DNA of 6,829 nt, from the NCBI GenBank assembly GCA_964443875.1, contig CAYUET010000073.1, forward strand, positions 1-6,829. Reading direction: 5' to 3'. Positions 1-6,783 of the stretch are shown here, in pieces. Made by a program: the position numbers and the translations under genes. The stretch is from CAYUET01 sp964443875. GTDB lineage: Bacteria > Auribacterota > JAFGBW01. Position 1 is the stretch's first letter; each line of letters begins with the position of its first letter. The notes under the pieces were generated by a model. It was not told the DNA's origin and ran no database searches. It saw only the letters and a list, made by a program, of their open reading frames with translations.

Positions 1-6
1 TAAATA

Positions 7-1446
7 ATGAAGATGAAATTTATTTTTATATTTGCTGTCTTTCCTCTTTTTCTTTTAGGGGGGTGTGGAGATCCGCATTATAAGGCGGAAAAATATTTCT
101 GGTATGCGGAACAAAAGGCAAAGAAGATTATGGTGGCCAGGGCCAATAAGCTTCAGCCCGAGGATTATATTGAAATAATACAGGAGTACAGAAAAGTGAT
201 TGAAGTTGCCCCTGTTGATCCCTTGTCAGCCAAAACTCAGTTTTTGATCGCCAACCTTTTCAGTATTCAGAAAAATTATAGTGACGCTCAAAAAGAATTG
301 AAACGTATTGTTCAGAATTTTTTTTCTGATAAGACTATTGCCTCCAAGGCATGTTTTGCCATGGGAAAATTATGGGAATTACAAGGCAGATTTGATGATG
401 CCCTTGATGAGTATAAAAAAATAATTGATTTTTACCCCCTTTCTTTTCTTGGAATGGAAATGCCTCTGTACATGACCCAATTATGTGAGAAAAACAAGGA
501 GAAGATTACAGGAGGCTGGGCTTATTCGCAGATGATACGCCATTATGAGTCTTTGATTGAGGAATATAAAGGAACTTCGATTGAACATTCTCTTCAGAAT
601 TATCTTATTCGTGCCTATTTAAAAGGTGAAAACTGGGATGATATGCTTAAAATCTGGGATGATCAGATTAATGCCAAATCCGATAAAACAAGCGTAATCG
701 CCGCTTCTTTATCCAAGGCTAAACTTCAGGCAACCAAATTGAATAATATTCCTGAAGCCATAAAGATCTGTGAGGATTTGATTCAGAAATTTTCAGAGGA
801 TCCCTCTGTTCCGAATATCCGTTTTTATATCGGACAGCTTAAACTTGAGAACGGGGAAACGGATAAAGCAGGCGATACTTTTTCCTCTATTCTGAAGGAT
901 TATCCTGAAGAAAAAGAACTTGGCATTCTTTGTCATTTTGCCCTGGTTGTTGTTGATGAAAAAAAGGGGGCAAATGCTGAGGCTATAATAAAACTGAAAA
1001 AAATACGAGAATTGTTTCCAGAGCACCCCAGATCCCTGGCCATCCCTTTTCTGATTTATCAGAATTACGAGAAACTCAGGGATCAGGCAAATGCAGCAAT
1101 TGCAATGAAAGCCGCTGTAAACGAATATTCCTATAAGTGGAAGCAGGGAGGTAAGGAGCAGAATGACCTTATCACCGGGAAACTCCTTTTACGCTGTTAT
1201 CTGCAGATGAAAGACTGGGATAGTGCAGCGCAGCATCTTCAATCCTTTGACGAGAGATTCCCCCAGACCCCATATTTTCTTTTACTGCAGGCCGCCATTT
1301 ATGCGGACAAAATGAAACTTCCTCTTAAAGCCCGGAATGTTTATGATACTATTCTCAAGAAATATTCCAGAAACAGCAAATTGACAAAGGCAGTTGAAGA
1401 GCTTGTTCAGAATTTGGATGATAAAACGGTAAAAACTGATGAATAG
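7..1446 (+). CDS. TPR-repeat outer-membrane lipoprotein of the exosortase/EPS locus
   Basis: This is a 479-residue predicted lipoprotein. The N-terminus has a short basic start, a hydrophobic stretch (residues 5-17) and a lipobox LLGGC with the acylated Cys at residue 20. The residue after Cys is Gly, not Asp, so there is no classical inner-membrane retention signal and outer-membrane anchoring on the periplasmic side is inferred. The rest is helical, with TPR-like helix pairs at about 75-108, 112-145, 271-302, 310-340, 391-421 and 423-455, several ending in the typical 'A..Y..ii..yP' pattern. TPR lipoproteins are common partners in polysaccharide export and PEP-CTERM loci, where they probably act as scaffolds. 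This one is much shorter than the roughly 900-residue PrsT-type lipoprotein and I do not assign it to that family. The start is ATG at 7, with an in-frame ATG at 13 as alternative; the ribosome-binding site lies outside the window. The 3' end overlaps the exosortase gene by 8 nt. The exact role is unknown. Confidence 0.85.
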   Translation: MKMKFIFIFAVFPLFLLGGCGDPHYKAEKYFWYAEQKAKKIMVARANKLQPEDYIEIIQEYRKVIEVAPVDPLSAKTQFLIANLFSIQKNYSDAQKELKRIVQNFFSDKTIASKACFAMGKLWELQGRFDDALDEYKKIIDFYPLSFLGMEMPLYMTQLCEKNKEKITGGWAYSQMIRHYESLIEEYKGTSIEHSLQNYLIRAYLKGENWDDMLKIWDDQINAKSDKTSVIAASLSKAKLQATKLNNIPEAIKICEDLIQKFSEDPSVPNIRFYIGQLKLENGETDKAGDTFSSILKDYPEEKELGILCHFALVVVDEKKGANAEAIIKLKKIRELFPEHPRSLAIPFLIYQNYEKLRDQANAAIAMKAAVNEYSYKWKQGGKEQNDLITGKLLLRCYLQMKDWDSAAQHLQSFDERFPQTPYFLLLQAAIYADKMKLPLKARNVYDTILKKYSRNSKLTKAVEELVQNLDDKTVKTDE

Positions 1447-2284
1447 GCGAGGTTTATGGAACGGGATTATTATTCTTTTTTTAATTCTCTCGTTTATCGC
1501 TGTTTTTTATCCTGTTATACCATCTCTTATTGAAAGATTTACTGCAAGAGATTCCTATTATTCCCATGGTTTTCTTATTCCGTTCATAACTTTGTACCTT
1601 ATCTGGAGGAAAAGAAAAGTTTTAAACACTATTCCAAAGGAATCGGATAAGAGCGGACTTTTTATTATAATATCCGGTCTTTTGATCTATGTTTTGAGCC
1701 AGTTTTTTAGAATCAATTTCATCTCCTATATGACCATTCCTGTTGTTATCGGCGGGGTAACACTTTCCCTTTTTGGAAGACCATTTACAAAACAGATTCT
1801 TGCCCCCCTTGTATTTCTTGTTTTCATGCTTCCACTTCCCCAGGTCATTATAATAGGTGTTACTTTTAAAATGAAAATTTTTGCTGCTGAACTATCAAAT
1901 TATTTTATGAATTATATGGGTTTGAAAACCATGGTGGAGGGGGCTAAAATTTTGTATCCCGGAGGCCAGTTATGGGTTGGAGACCCCTGCAGTGGGCTCC
2001 GCTCATTGATCTCATTTATCGCCTTAGGGGCTTTTATTGTTCAGGTTGTAGAAACCCCAGTATGGAAAAAATCGATTTTGTTTGTTTCAACGATTCCGAT
2101 TGCCCTTATTTCAAATGTTTCAAGGATCATAGTGCTTACTTTTGGAAGTTACATATACGGAGAAACTTTTTCTACAGGAATTATGCATGATATTACAGGA
2201 ATAATGGTTTTTATAATCGGTTTTATTTGTCTAATTTTAATGATGAGCCTTTTAAAATGTCAAATTTCAATAGAAACAGCCTGA
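1439..2284 (+). CDS. xrt: Exosortase (EpsH-type transmembrane transpeptidase/protease)
   Basis: This 281-residue polytopic inner-membrane protein has about eight hydrophobic segments (roughly 8-30, 41-56, 73-90, 95-112, 117-140, 186-205, 213-234, 250-273). The exosortase signature is clear: the GDPCSGLRS block with nucleophile Cys184, NVSR with Arg229 at the end of a membrane segment, and MHD with His250 before the last segment. An early SHGFLIP motif at 42-48 also fits the family. Exosortases and archaeosortases recognise a C-terminal tripartite tag (short motif, membrane helix, basic tail) on secreted proteins and cleave or transfer it; the Cys/Arg/His set is considered catalytic. The protein lacks the C-terminal EpsI-like extension found in fused exosortases, and that function is encoded by the next gene. 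I cannot assign a subtype (XrtA, XrtD or other) by eye. The ATG start overlaps the upstream stop by 8 nt, suggesting translational coupling; the later ATG at 1456 is out of frame. Confidence 0.93.
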   Translation: MNRRGLWNGIIILFLILSFIAVFYPVIPSLIERFTARDSYYSHGFLIPFITLYLIWRKRKVLNTIPKESDKSGLFIIISGLLIYVLSQFFRINFISYMTIPVVIGGVTLSLFGRPFTKQILAPLVFLVFMLPLPQVIIIGVTFKMKIFAAELSNYFMNYMGLKTMVEGAKILYPGGQLWVGDPCSGLRSLISFIALGAFIVQVVETPVWKKSILFVSTIPIALISNVSRIIVLTFGSYIYGETFSTGIMHDITGIMVFIIGFICLILMMSLLKCQISIETA

Positions 2285-2880
2285 TCCTTATTCTTCTTTT
2301 TTTATGCACTGCTTTTATTCTGCAGAATATGAGGCAGCCCCGGGGGATTGAAAAACCTGATTTTGATCCTCAGAAAATTCCTCTGGTGATCGCCGGATGG
2401 AAAGGGGAAAATTTAAAAATACCTTCTTATGTTTATGAAATTCTAGAAACTAAAAATCTGCTGATGCGTCAATACACGAATGAAAACGGGGATAAAATTG
2501 TTTTAACGATTGTCTGTTCCGAAGGAAACAGGGGGAGTTTTCATCCACCTGAAATATGTTATGCAGGTTCAGGAGTTGATCTTGTGGAAAAGAGAGTTGA
2601 AACATTAGCACTGCCGAAGAAGGAAGATTTAAAGGTGAACAAACTGATTATGAAAAGTTCAGAAGGCCTGACGACGGCATGGTACTGGTTTCTGGCTGGG
2701 GACAATTTTGTATCCAATTATTATCAGCAGCAGCTGCGTTTTCTGGTTGATGCAATGCGGGGAAAGATATTGCAGGGGGCTTTGATTCGGGTTTCAGCCC
2801 ATGGCAAGAATGAAGAGATAGAAGGCAGATGTAAATCCTTCATCATACAATTGATTCCTTATATACAAAAAACAGAATAA
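2257..2880 (+). CDS. epsI: EpsI-family exosortase-associated protein (DUF3485)
   Basis: From the ATG at 2257 the protein has 207 residues: a short N-terminus, one membrane anchor (about 8-24), then a soluble domain that should face the periplasm. The family hallmark is the HPPEICY block (residues 96-102, Cys101) followed by a Gly-rich turn and a basic segment. A W-Y-W-F strand follows (142-145), then a conserved-looking LIRVSAHG near residue 176. EpsI proteins occur beside or fused to exosortases in EPS loci; their biochemical role is not established. The gene overlaps the exosortase stop by 28 nt, so the two are probably co-translated and act as a split form of the fused exosortase-EpsI arrangement. 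An in-frame TTG at 2227 would add ten residues. I prefer the ATG because it puts the anchor near the N-terminus, but neither start has a strong Shine-Dalgarno. The family call is firm and the start is moderately sure. Confidence 0.88.
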   Translation: MSNFNRNSLILILLFLCTAFILQNMRQPRGIEKPDFDPQKIPLVIAGWKGENLKIPSYVYEILETKNLLMRQYTNENGDKIVLTIVCSEGNRGSFHPPEICYAGSGVDLVEKRVETLALPKKEDLKVNKLIMKSSEGLTTAWYWFLAGDNFVSNYYQQQLRFLVDAMRGKILQGALIRVSAHGKNEEIEGRCKSFIIQLIPYIQKTE

Positions 2881-2903
2881 ACATTTTGTCCGGAATTGTT
2901 TTT

Positions 2904-2911
2904 AAGGCAGG
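2904..2911 (+). promoter_or_regulatory. Ribosome-binding site deciding a TTG start
   Basis: AAGGCAGG lies six bases before the TTG at 2918. An in-frame stop (TAA, 2903-2905) sits just upstream and the next in-frame ATG is only at 3053, which would remove the first membrane segment. The TTG is therefore the most plausible start of the following membrane protein. Confidence 0.65.
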
Positions 2912-2917
2912 TATCTT

Positions 2918-4252
2918 TTGTACGTTATTTTAAAACAATCAGCTCCTCTTATTTTATATATTTTGGGCATTATTGTTTTTTTTCTCAGCATTTCAGGGAA
3001 AGTGAAATATGGGCTTTATTTTCTTGTGCCCCTGATTCCCCTCCAGAATGTAATGGGGAAAATTCAGGATTTTCCCATGGGTGATAATTTAAATGATTTG
3101 CTTCTTATGGGAATGATTATCGGATGGTGGAGTTCAACGGTTTCCAAGAATGAGGCTTTTTTCAGCCCGAGCATCTATAACAAGATATTAATTTTTTATT
3201 TTTTTTATACTTTTTTTTCATTGGTCAGGGGATCCTTTTTTTTAGGGCTTCCTTTTCCATTTGACCTTGGAGATGCCAGGTTGCAAGCCTGGAAAAACCT
3301 GATGATGCTTCCCCTCTTATATTTTATAGTAAAGAATAATATCCGTAACCGGGTGGATTTAAGAAATCTTGTCCTGATAATGCTTTTTAGCATGGCTGTT
3401 ATGGATTTCTATACGGTTCGACAACTTTCGGATATGAGCTCCTGGTTTTCCAGAACAAAGGTTCATGGTACTTTTGCATGGCTTGGAGCCAATGAAGTAG
3501 CTGCCTTTTATGCTGCATATACTTTTATACCGCTTTCACTTTTAAGTGTTGTTGAAAAGAAAATTTATAAGGCATTTCTCATTATACTGGTTTCTTTGAA
3601 TTTTTATTGCATTATATTTTTATTTTCACGGGGGGCTTATCTTGCAACCTGTGCAGGACTTTTTGTGTTTTTTATTTTTAAAAAAAGAATATTGCTTATC
3701 CCTCTGTTTTTGCTGCTTTTTTTCTGGCAATTGATTTTACCACAGGAGGTTGTGGATAGAGTTAATTATTCTGAAAATGTCGGAGAACTTGACCAGTCTG
3801 CAAAAAAGCGGCTTGATTACTGGAAAAACAGTTTTGATTTTTTTAAGGAAAATCCTTTATTCGGAATCGGGTTCAGGACATTCATTTCCCTGGGGGAAAA
3901 AAGAGACACCCACAATCTTTTTCTTAGAACTCTGTCTGAAGAAGGGCTTGTTGGGATAATTTTTCTTCTTATGATCATGTTTTTTGGGGTAAAAAAAGGG
4001 TATTTGTTTTTCAAGAATAATAGAGATCCTTTTTTGAAAAATTTAGGGTTGGGATTTTTGACTTGCACAATTGCGATGATCGTAGCAAACATATTCGGAG
4101 ATCGTTGGACGTATCTCCAGGTGGGGTGTTATTTCTGGGTATTTTTAGGGTTGATTGATCGGGAGGGGGAGCAGGATGCTTTGCCTGTTGAATCGGTTCA
4201 AAAAACAATTATAACATACGGGGTTCCTCAGTTTCGGGAAAATCTAATATGA
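2918..4252 (+). CDS. Wzy_C / O-antigen ligase-polymerase family membrane protein
   Basis: This 444-residue protein is very hydrophobic, with roughly 10-12 membrane segments. After the segment ending in SRGA (237-240, Arg238) and two more hydrophobic stretches comes a large polar loop (about 275-340) that should lie in the periplasm. It contains the Wzy_C (PF04932) pattern: KRLDYWKNSFDFFKENPLFG, then GIGF, then D-T-H-N (330-333, His332), then LRTLSEEGL. Members of this family are either O-antigen/EPS polymerases (Wzy) or ligases (WaaL and protein O-oligosaccharyltransferases). They use undecaprenyl-diphosphate-linked glycans at the outer face of the inner membrane. Sequence alone does not separate polymerase from ligase. 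In an exosortase locus either EPS polymerisation or glycan transfer to a protein is plausible. It starts with TTG behind a good ribosome-binding site, 37 nt after epsI, and its stop overlaps the next start as ATGA. Three runs of eight T lie early in the gene (3199-3243). Confidence 0.87.
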   Translation: MYVILKQSAPLILYILGIIVFFLSISGKVKYGLYFLVPLIPLQNVMGKIQDFPMGDNLNDLLLMGMIIGWWSSTVSKNEAFFSPSIYNKILIFYFFYTFFSLVRGSFFLGLPFPFDLGDARLQAWKNLMMLPLLYFIVKNNIRNRVDLRNLVLIMLFSMAVMDFYTVRQLSDMSSWFSRTKVHGTFAWLGANEVAAFYAAYTFIPLSLLSVVEKKIYKAFLIILVSLNFYCIIFLFSRGAYLATCAGLFVFFIFKKRILLIPLFLLLFFWQLILPQEVVDRVNYSENVGELDQSAKKRLDYWKNSFDFFKENPLFGIGFRTFISLGEKRDTHNLFLRTLSEEGLVGIIFLLMIMFFGVKKGYLFFKNNRDPFLKNLGLGFLTCTIAMIVANIFGDRWTYLQVGCYFWVFLGLIDREGEQDALPVESVQKTIITYGVPQFRENLI

Positions 4253-6504
4253 GTCAGCCTGTCATTAAACTAGTTATATTAGTTGATGGTCTTGAACATA
4301 TTCATGGAGGCGCTGAGTTCCAGGTTTATGAATTAATTAAAAATCTGGATAAAAACCAATTTCATGTTCATCTGTTCATTTTGCATCAGAACTATATCCC
4401 TGAAGAAATATCGAGACTTCCAATAGAGGTAAAAGCCCTTGGAATTAAAAGAATTTACGATATTGCCGGTTTTATGGCCGGAGTCAAACTTTTGAATGAG
4501 CTGAAAAAACAAAAGACAGACATCCTTATGACTTATCATTTTGCTTCAGATATATGGGGGACTTTCTGGGGTAAACTGGCAGGAACCCCAGTTATTATTT
4601 CCAACCGGAGAGATACAGGGTTCTGGAAAAAAAGAAGTCATATCTGCGCCTATAAAATGATCAATCCCTTTGTTTCAAAAATTATTGTTGTGAGTCAGTC
4701 GGTTAAGCAAATTGTGATGGAACAGGAAAATGTTCCGGAATGTAAAATTACGGTTATTTACAATGGTATTGATATTCAGAAATTTATTCTACCGGATTTT
4801 TCTAAAGTCCAAAATGAATTCAGAGGCAAAGCAAAGACACTTATTCTCTGTGTCGGAAATTTCAGACCTATAAAGGGGCATATTTACCTGATTGAAGCTT
4901 TTGCAAACATTGCACGGAAAAACGAGGGGGTATTGCTGTTGCTGGCAGGAAAGGGGGAGGATCAGAAGTTTTTGTCTCAACATGCGGCTGAACTGGGTAT
5001 TGAGAAAAAAGTCTGCTTTCTGGGACAGAGAAAGGATATTCCTGCTCTTATAGCTTCTTCAGAAATCTGTGTTCTGCCTTCCCTGAGTGAAGGTTTTTCA
5101 AATTCCCTCCTGGAATACATGATGTGCGGAAAACCTGTTGTTGCAACCGCAGTGGGAGGCAACCCTGAGATTATCAAGAATGGGGTAAACGGATTTCTTG
5201 TGCCACCAAAAGATGCCTGTGCCATAGAAAAGGCAATTCAGACCTTTTTAGATCAGCCGGATTTTGCCAGGCAGGCAGGCTTAAATGCAAAACAAACGGT
5301 TGAAAGAAATTTTGATTTTAAAGATCAAATCCGGAATATGTCTGATTTTTTAATTAATTCAAGATATCCTGAACAAAATACTTTTAAAAAAAACGTCTTT
5401 CATCTTATCAGTTCAAATGGAATTTATGGAGCCGAAAAAGTGATGCTTGCATTGGCATCTCATATGGATAAAAATCAATGGAAAGTCACTATTGGCGCAT
5501 TAAATAACAAAAAAAATTCTCATTTGGAAGTGGCAAACGAGGCAAAGAGGATTGGAATGGAAACAGTTGTTATTGATTGCAACGGCCGGTTTGATTTTAA
5601 TGCAATAAAGCAATTAAATTTCATTCTAAGTGAATTAAAAATTGATTTACTTCATGCTCATAATTATAAATCCGATTTAATAGCTGTTTTGGCTTCTTTG
5701 AAAAATAAAATTCCTGTTGTCTGTACAAACCATGGGTGGATACAATCAGGTTTCATGTTAAAATTATATGAATTAATCGATGCATTTATAATGAAATTTT
5801 TTATGAAGAAAATTTTTGCCGTTTCTAAAGGAATGCAGACAGAAATAATAAAAAAAGGAATTCCATCTTCAAAAATACAATACATTCCAAATGGAATAGA
5901 AATTGAAAATGTTTTCAGCAATGTAAATCAAAAAAAAGAATTTGGAATCGATCCTACCCTTCTTGTTTTTGGGGTCATAGGGCGTTTAAGTCCGGAAAAA
6001 GGGCATAAATATTTGTTTGAAGCCATAACCCGATTAAGTAAATATTTTAACAAAATTCATTTTCTTATTGCAGGTGAAGGCCCCTTAAGGAAAGAGCTCG
6101 AAAACTTAGTTTCTGATTTGAATATTTCAAATTTGATTCAATTTATCGGATATGAAAAAGATATAAGCCGGGTTTTGAATTCCTTAGATGTGGTCATTCA
6201 GCCGTCATTGAAAGAGGGATTGCCGATTTCCCTACTTGAGGCCATGAGTTATGCCAAACCCATTATTGCCACCGCAGTTGGTGATGTTCCTGATCTGATT
6301 CATAATGATTCCACAGGAATATTGATACTCCCTGGTGATGCGGATGCAATTCATGGTGCGATTCTGAAACTGATAGAGGATAGAAAAAGTTGTGAACTCC
6401 TTGGGCAAAATGCTCTAAAGTTTATCCGGTTGAATTATTCACTTGAAAAAATGGTTCATACTTATACAGAACAATACAAGCAAGTTTTAACAGTTAAATG
6501 GTGA
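4249..6504 (+). CDS. Tandem (fused) GT4 family glycosyltransferase, two complete GT-B units
   Basis: This 751-residue predicted cytoplasmic protein contains two consecutive GT-B glycosyltransferases of family GT4. Unit 1 (about 6-368) has the acceptor-side HGGAE loop at 19-23, VIYNGID at 169-175, the donor-binding GNFRPIKGH (Arg206, Lys209) and the EX7E motif EGFSNSLLE (Glu281, Glu289). Unit 2 (about 382-745) repeats this order: YGAEK at 393-397, YIPNGIE at 545-551, GRLSPEKGH (Arg579, Lys584) and EGLPISLLE (Glu656, Glu664). Both units therefore look active. GT4 enzymes are retaining and use nucleotide-sugar donors; the sugars cannot be read from the sequence. Single GT4 proteins are about 350-400 residues, so this is a true two-domain protein. 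It probably adds two sugars in succession, or one repeated sugar, to the lipid-linked unit later handled by the Wzy_C protein. The start overlaps the upstream stop by 4 nt (ATGA), with a weak GGGA site nine bases before it. The second half is distinctly richer in A+T than the first. Confidence 0.9.
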   Translation: MSQPVIKLVILVDGLEHIHGGAEFQVYELIKNLDKNQFHVHLFILHQNYIPEEISRLPIEVKALGIKRIYDIAGFMAGVKLLNELKKQKTDILMTYHFASDIWGTFWGKLAGTPVIISNRRDTGFWKKRSHICAYKMINPFVSKIIVVSQSVKQIVMEQENVPECKITVIYNGIDIQKFILPDFSKVQNEFRGKAKTLILCVGNFRPIKGHIYLIEAFANIARKNEGVLLLLAGKGEDQKFLSQHAAELGIEKKVCFLGQRKDIPALIASSEICVLPSLSEGFSNSLLEYMMCGKPVVATAVGGNPEIIKNGVNGFLVPPKDACAIEKAIQTFLDQPDFARQAGLNAKQTVERNFDFKDQIRNMSDFLINSRYPEQNTFKKNVFHLISSNGIYGAEKVMLALASHMDKNQWKVTIGALNNKKNSHLEVANEAKRIGMETVVIDCNGRFDFNAIKQLNFILSELKIDLLHAHNYKSDLIAVLASLKNKIPVVCTNHGWIQSGFMLKLYELIDAFIMKFFMKKIFAVSKGMQTEIIKKGIPSSKIQYIPNGIEIENVFSNVNQKKEFGIDPTLLVFGVIGRLSPEKGHKYLFEAITRLSKYFNKIHFLIAGEGPLRKELENLVSDLNISNLIQFIGYEKDISRVLNSLDVVIQPSLKEGLPISLLEAMSYAKPIIATAVGDVPDLIHNDSTGILILPGDADAIHGAILKLIEDRKSCELLGQNALKFIRLNYSLEKMVHTYTEQYKQVLTVKW

Positions 6505-6560
6505 TTTTTCAGCCCTCATTATCAGTTAATGAAGTATTTTGTTTATAAAAGATTAAAAAA

Positions 6561-6587
6561 TTTTTTCTTTTTGAGTGGAAGAAAAAA
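6561..6587 (+). terminator. Weak A/T-only hairpin downstream of the operon
   Basis: The arms TTTTTTCTT (6561-6569) and AAGAAAAAA (6579-6587) are exact reverse complements around a 9-base loop, and a further A6T6 block sits at 6555-6566. The stem has a single G-C pair and no T-run follows it, so it is at best a poor intrinsic terminator and may be only base-composition noise. It is the nearest stem-loop after the glycosyltransferase stop. Confidence 0.2.
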
Positions 6588-6625
6588 GTATAAAGGAACT
6601 GATTAAATGGAATAGGAGCTTGGAA

Positions 6626-6649
6626 AGACAACATTGTCAGATGTTGTCT
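6626..6649. repeat. Inverted repeat, candidate operator or sigma54 upstream activator site
   Basis: The arms AGACAACAT (6626-6634) and ATGTTGTCT (6641-6649) are perfect 9-bp reverse complements around the loop TGTCAG. A second, nested dyad GACAA-CA-TTGTC occupies 6627-6638, so the GACAA/TTGTC unit occurs three times. The repeat ends four bases before a -35-like element, and its centre is about 155 bp upstream of the start site predicted for the sigma54-type promoter. That distance is usual for bacterial enhancer-binding protein sites. It could also be the site of a repressor or activator acting on the sigma70-like promoter. Confidence 0.5.
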
Positions 6650-6652
6650 GTA

Positions 6653-6682
6653 TTGACATAATTATTAATCCTGAATTATAAA
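6653..6682 (+). promoter_or_regulatory. Sigma70-like promoter
   Basis: A perfect -35 hexamer TTGACA (6653-6658) is followed after 18 bases by TATAAA (6677-6682), one mismatch from the -10 consensus. The predicted start is near 6689. The region is AT-rich, which raises the chance of a fortuitous -10, but an exact TTGACA at acceptable spacing is a strong match. It would transcribe rightward through the palindrome and the sigma54-type element. Confidence 0.5.
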
Positions 6683-6745
6683 AGAAATGGATAATTAAAT
6701 AATGCGAATTATATCATTTTCAATTGATAATCAAGCACTCTTTGA

Positions 6746-6764
6746 TTTTGAATGTCATTCAAAA
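6746..6764. repeat. 19-bp palindrome beside the -24 element
   Basis: TTTTGAATG (6746-6754) and CATTCAAAA (6756-6764) are perfect 9-bp reverse complements around a single central T. The one-base centre makes it a protein-binding dyad rather than an RNA hairpin. It ends three bases before the TGG of the sigma54-type promoter, so a bound protein would contact or block that promoter. A smaller dyad, AATCAA-N7-TTGATT (6729-6747), abuts it on the left. Confidence 0.45.
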
Positions 6765-6767
6765 CGG

Positions 6768-6783
6768 TGGCATGTGGACTGCA
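6768..6783 (+). promoter_or_regulatory. Sigma54 (RpoN) -24/-12 type promoter
   Basis: TGGCATGTGGACTGCA matches the consensus TGGCACG-N4-TTGCA at all but two informative positions and has the invariant GG and GC separated by exactly ten bases. Transcription would begin near 6794 and run rightward, leaving about 35 bases of leader in the window. RpoN together with the PrsK/PrsR two-component pair controls PEP-CTERM genes in some exosortase-bearing bacteria, so the context supports the call. Use by RNA polymerase is inferred. Confidence 0.6.

Noticed and set aside
1972..2190. 72-codon + strand frame inside the exosortase gene
   Set aside because: It overlaps the catalytic block of the exosortase in another frame and is a shadow reading frame, not a nested gene.
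3817..4208. Minus-strand reading frames of 65-91 codons opposite the Wzy_C gene
   Set aside because: They lie fully inside a well-supported gene on the other strand, have no family features, and are shadows of its composition.
5338..6504. Independent internal start (ATG at 5338) for the second glycosyltransferase unit
   Set aside because: The reading frame is continuous through the linker and there is only a weak CGGA before this ATG, so one fused protein is the simpler reading.
6529..6606. 25-codon basic reading frame (MKYFVYKRLK...) after the glycosyltransferase
   Set aside because: It is very short, lacks a ribosome-binding site, and its content follows from the A/T tracts. I treat it as non-coding.
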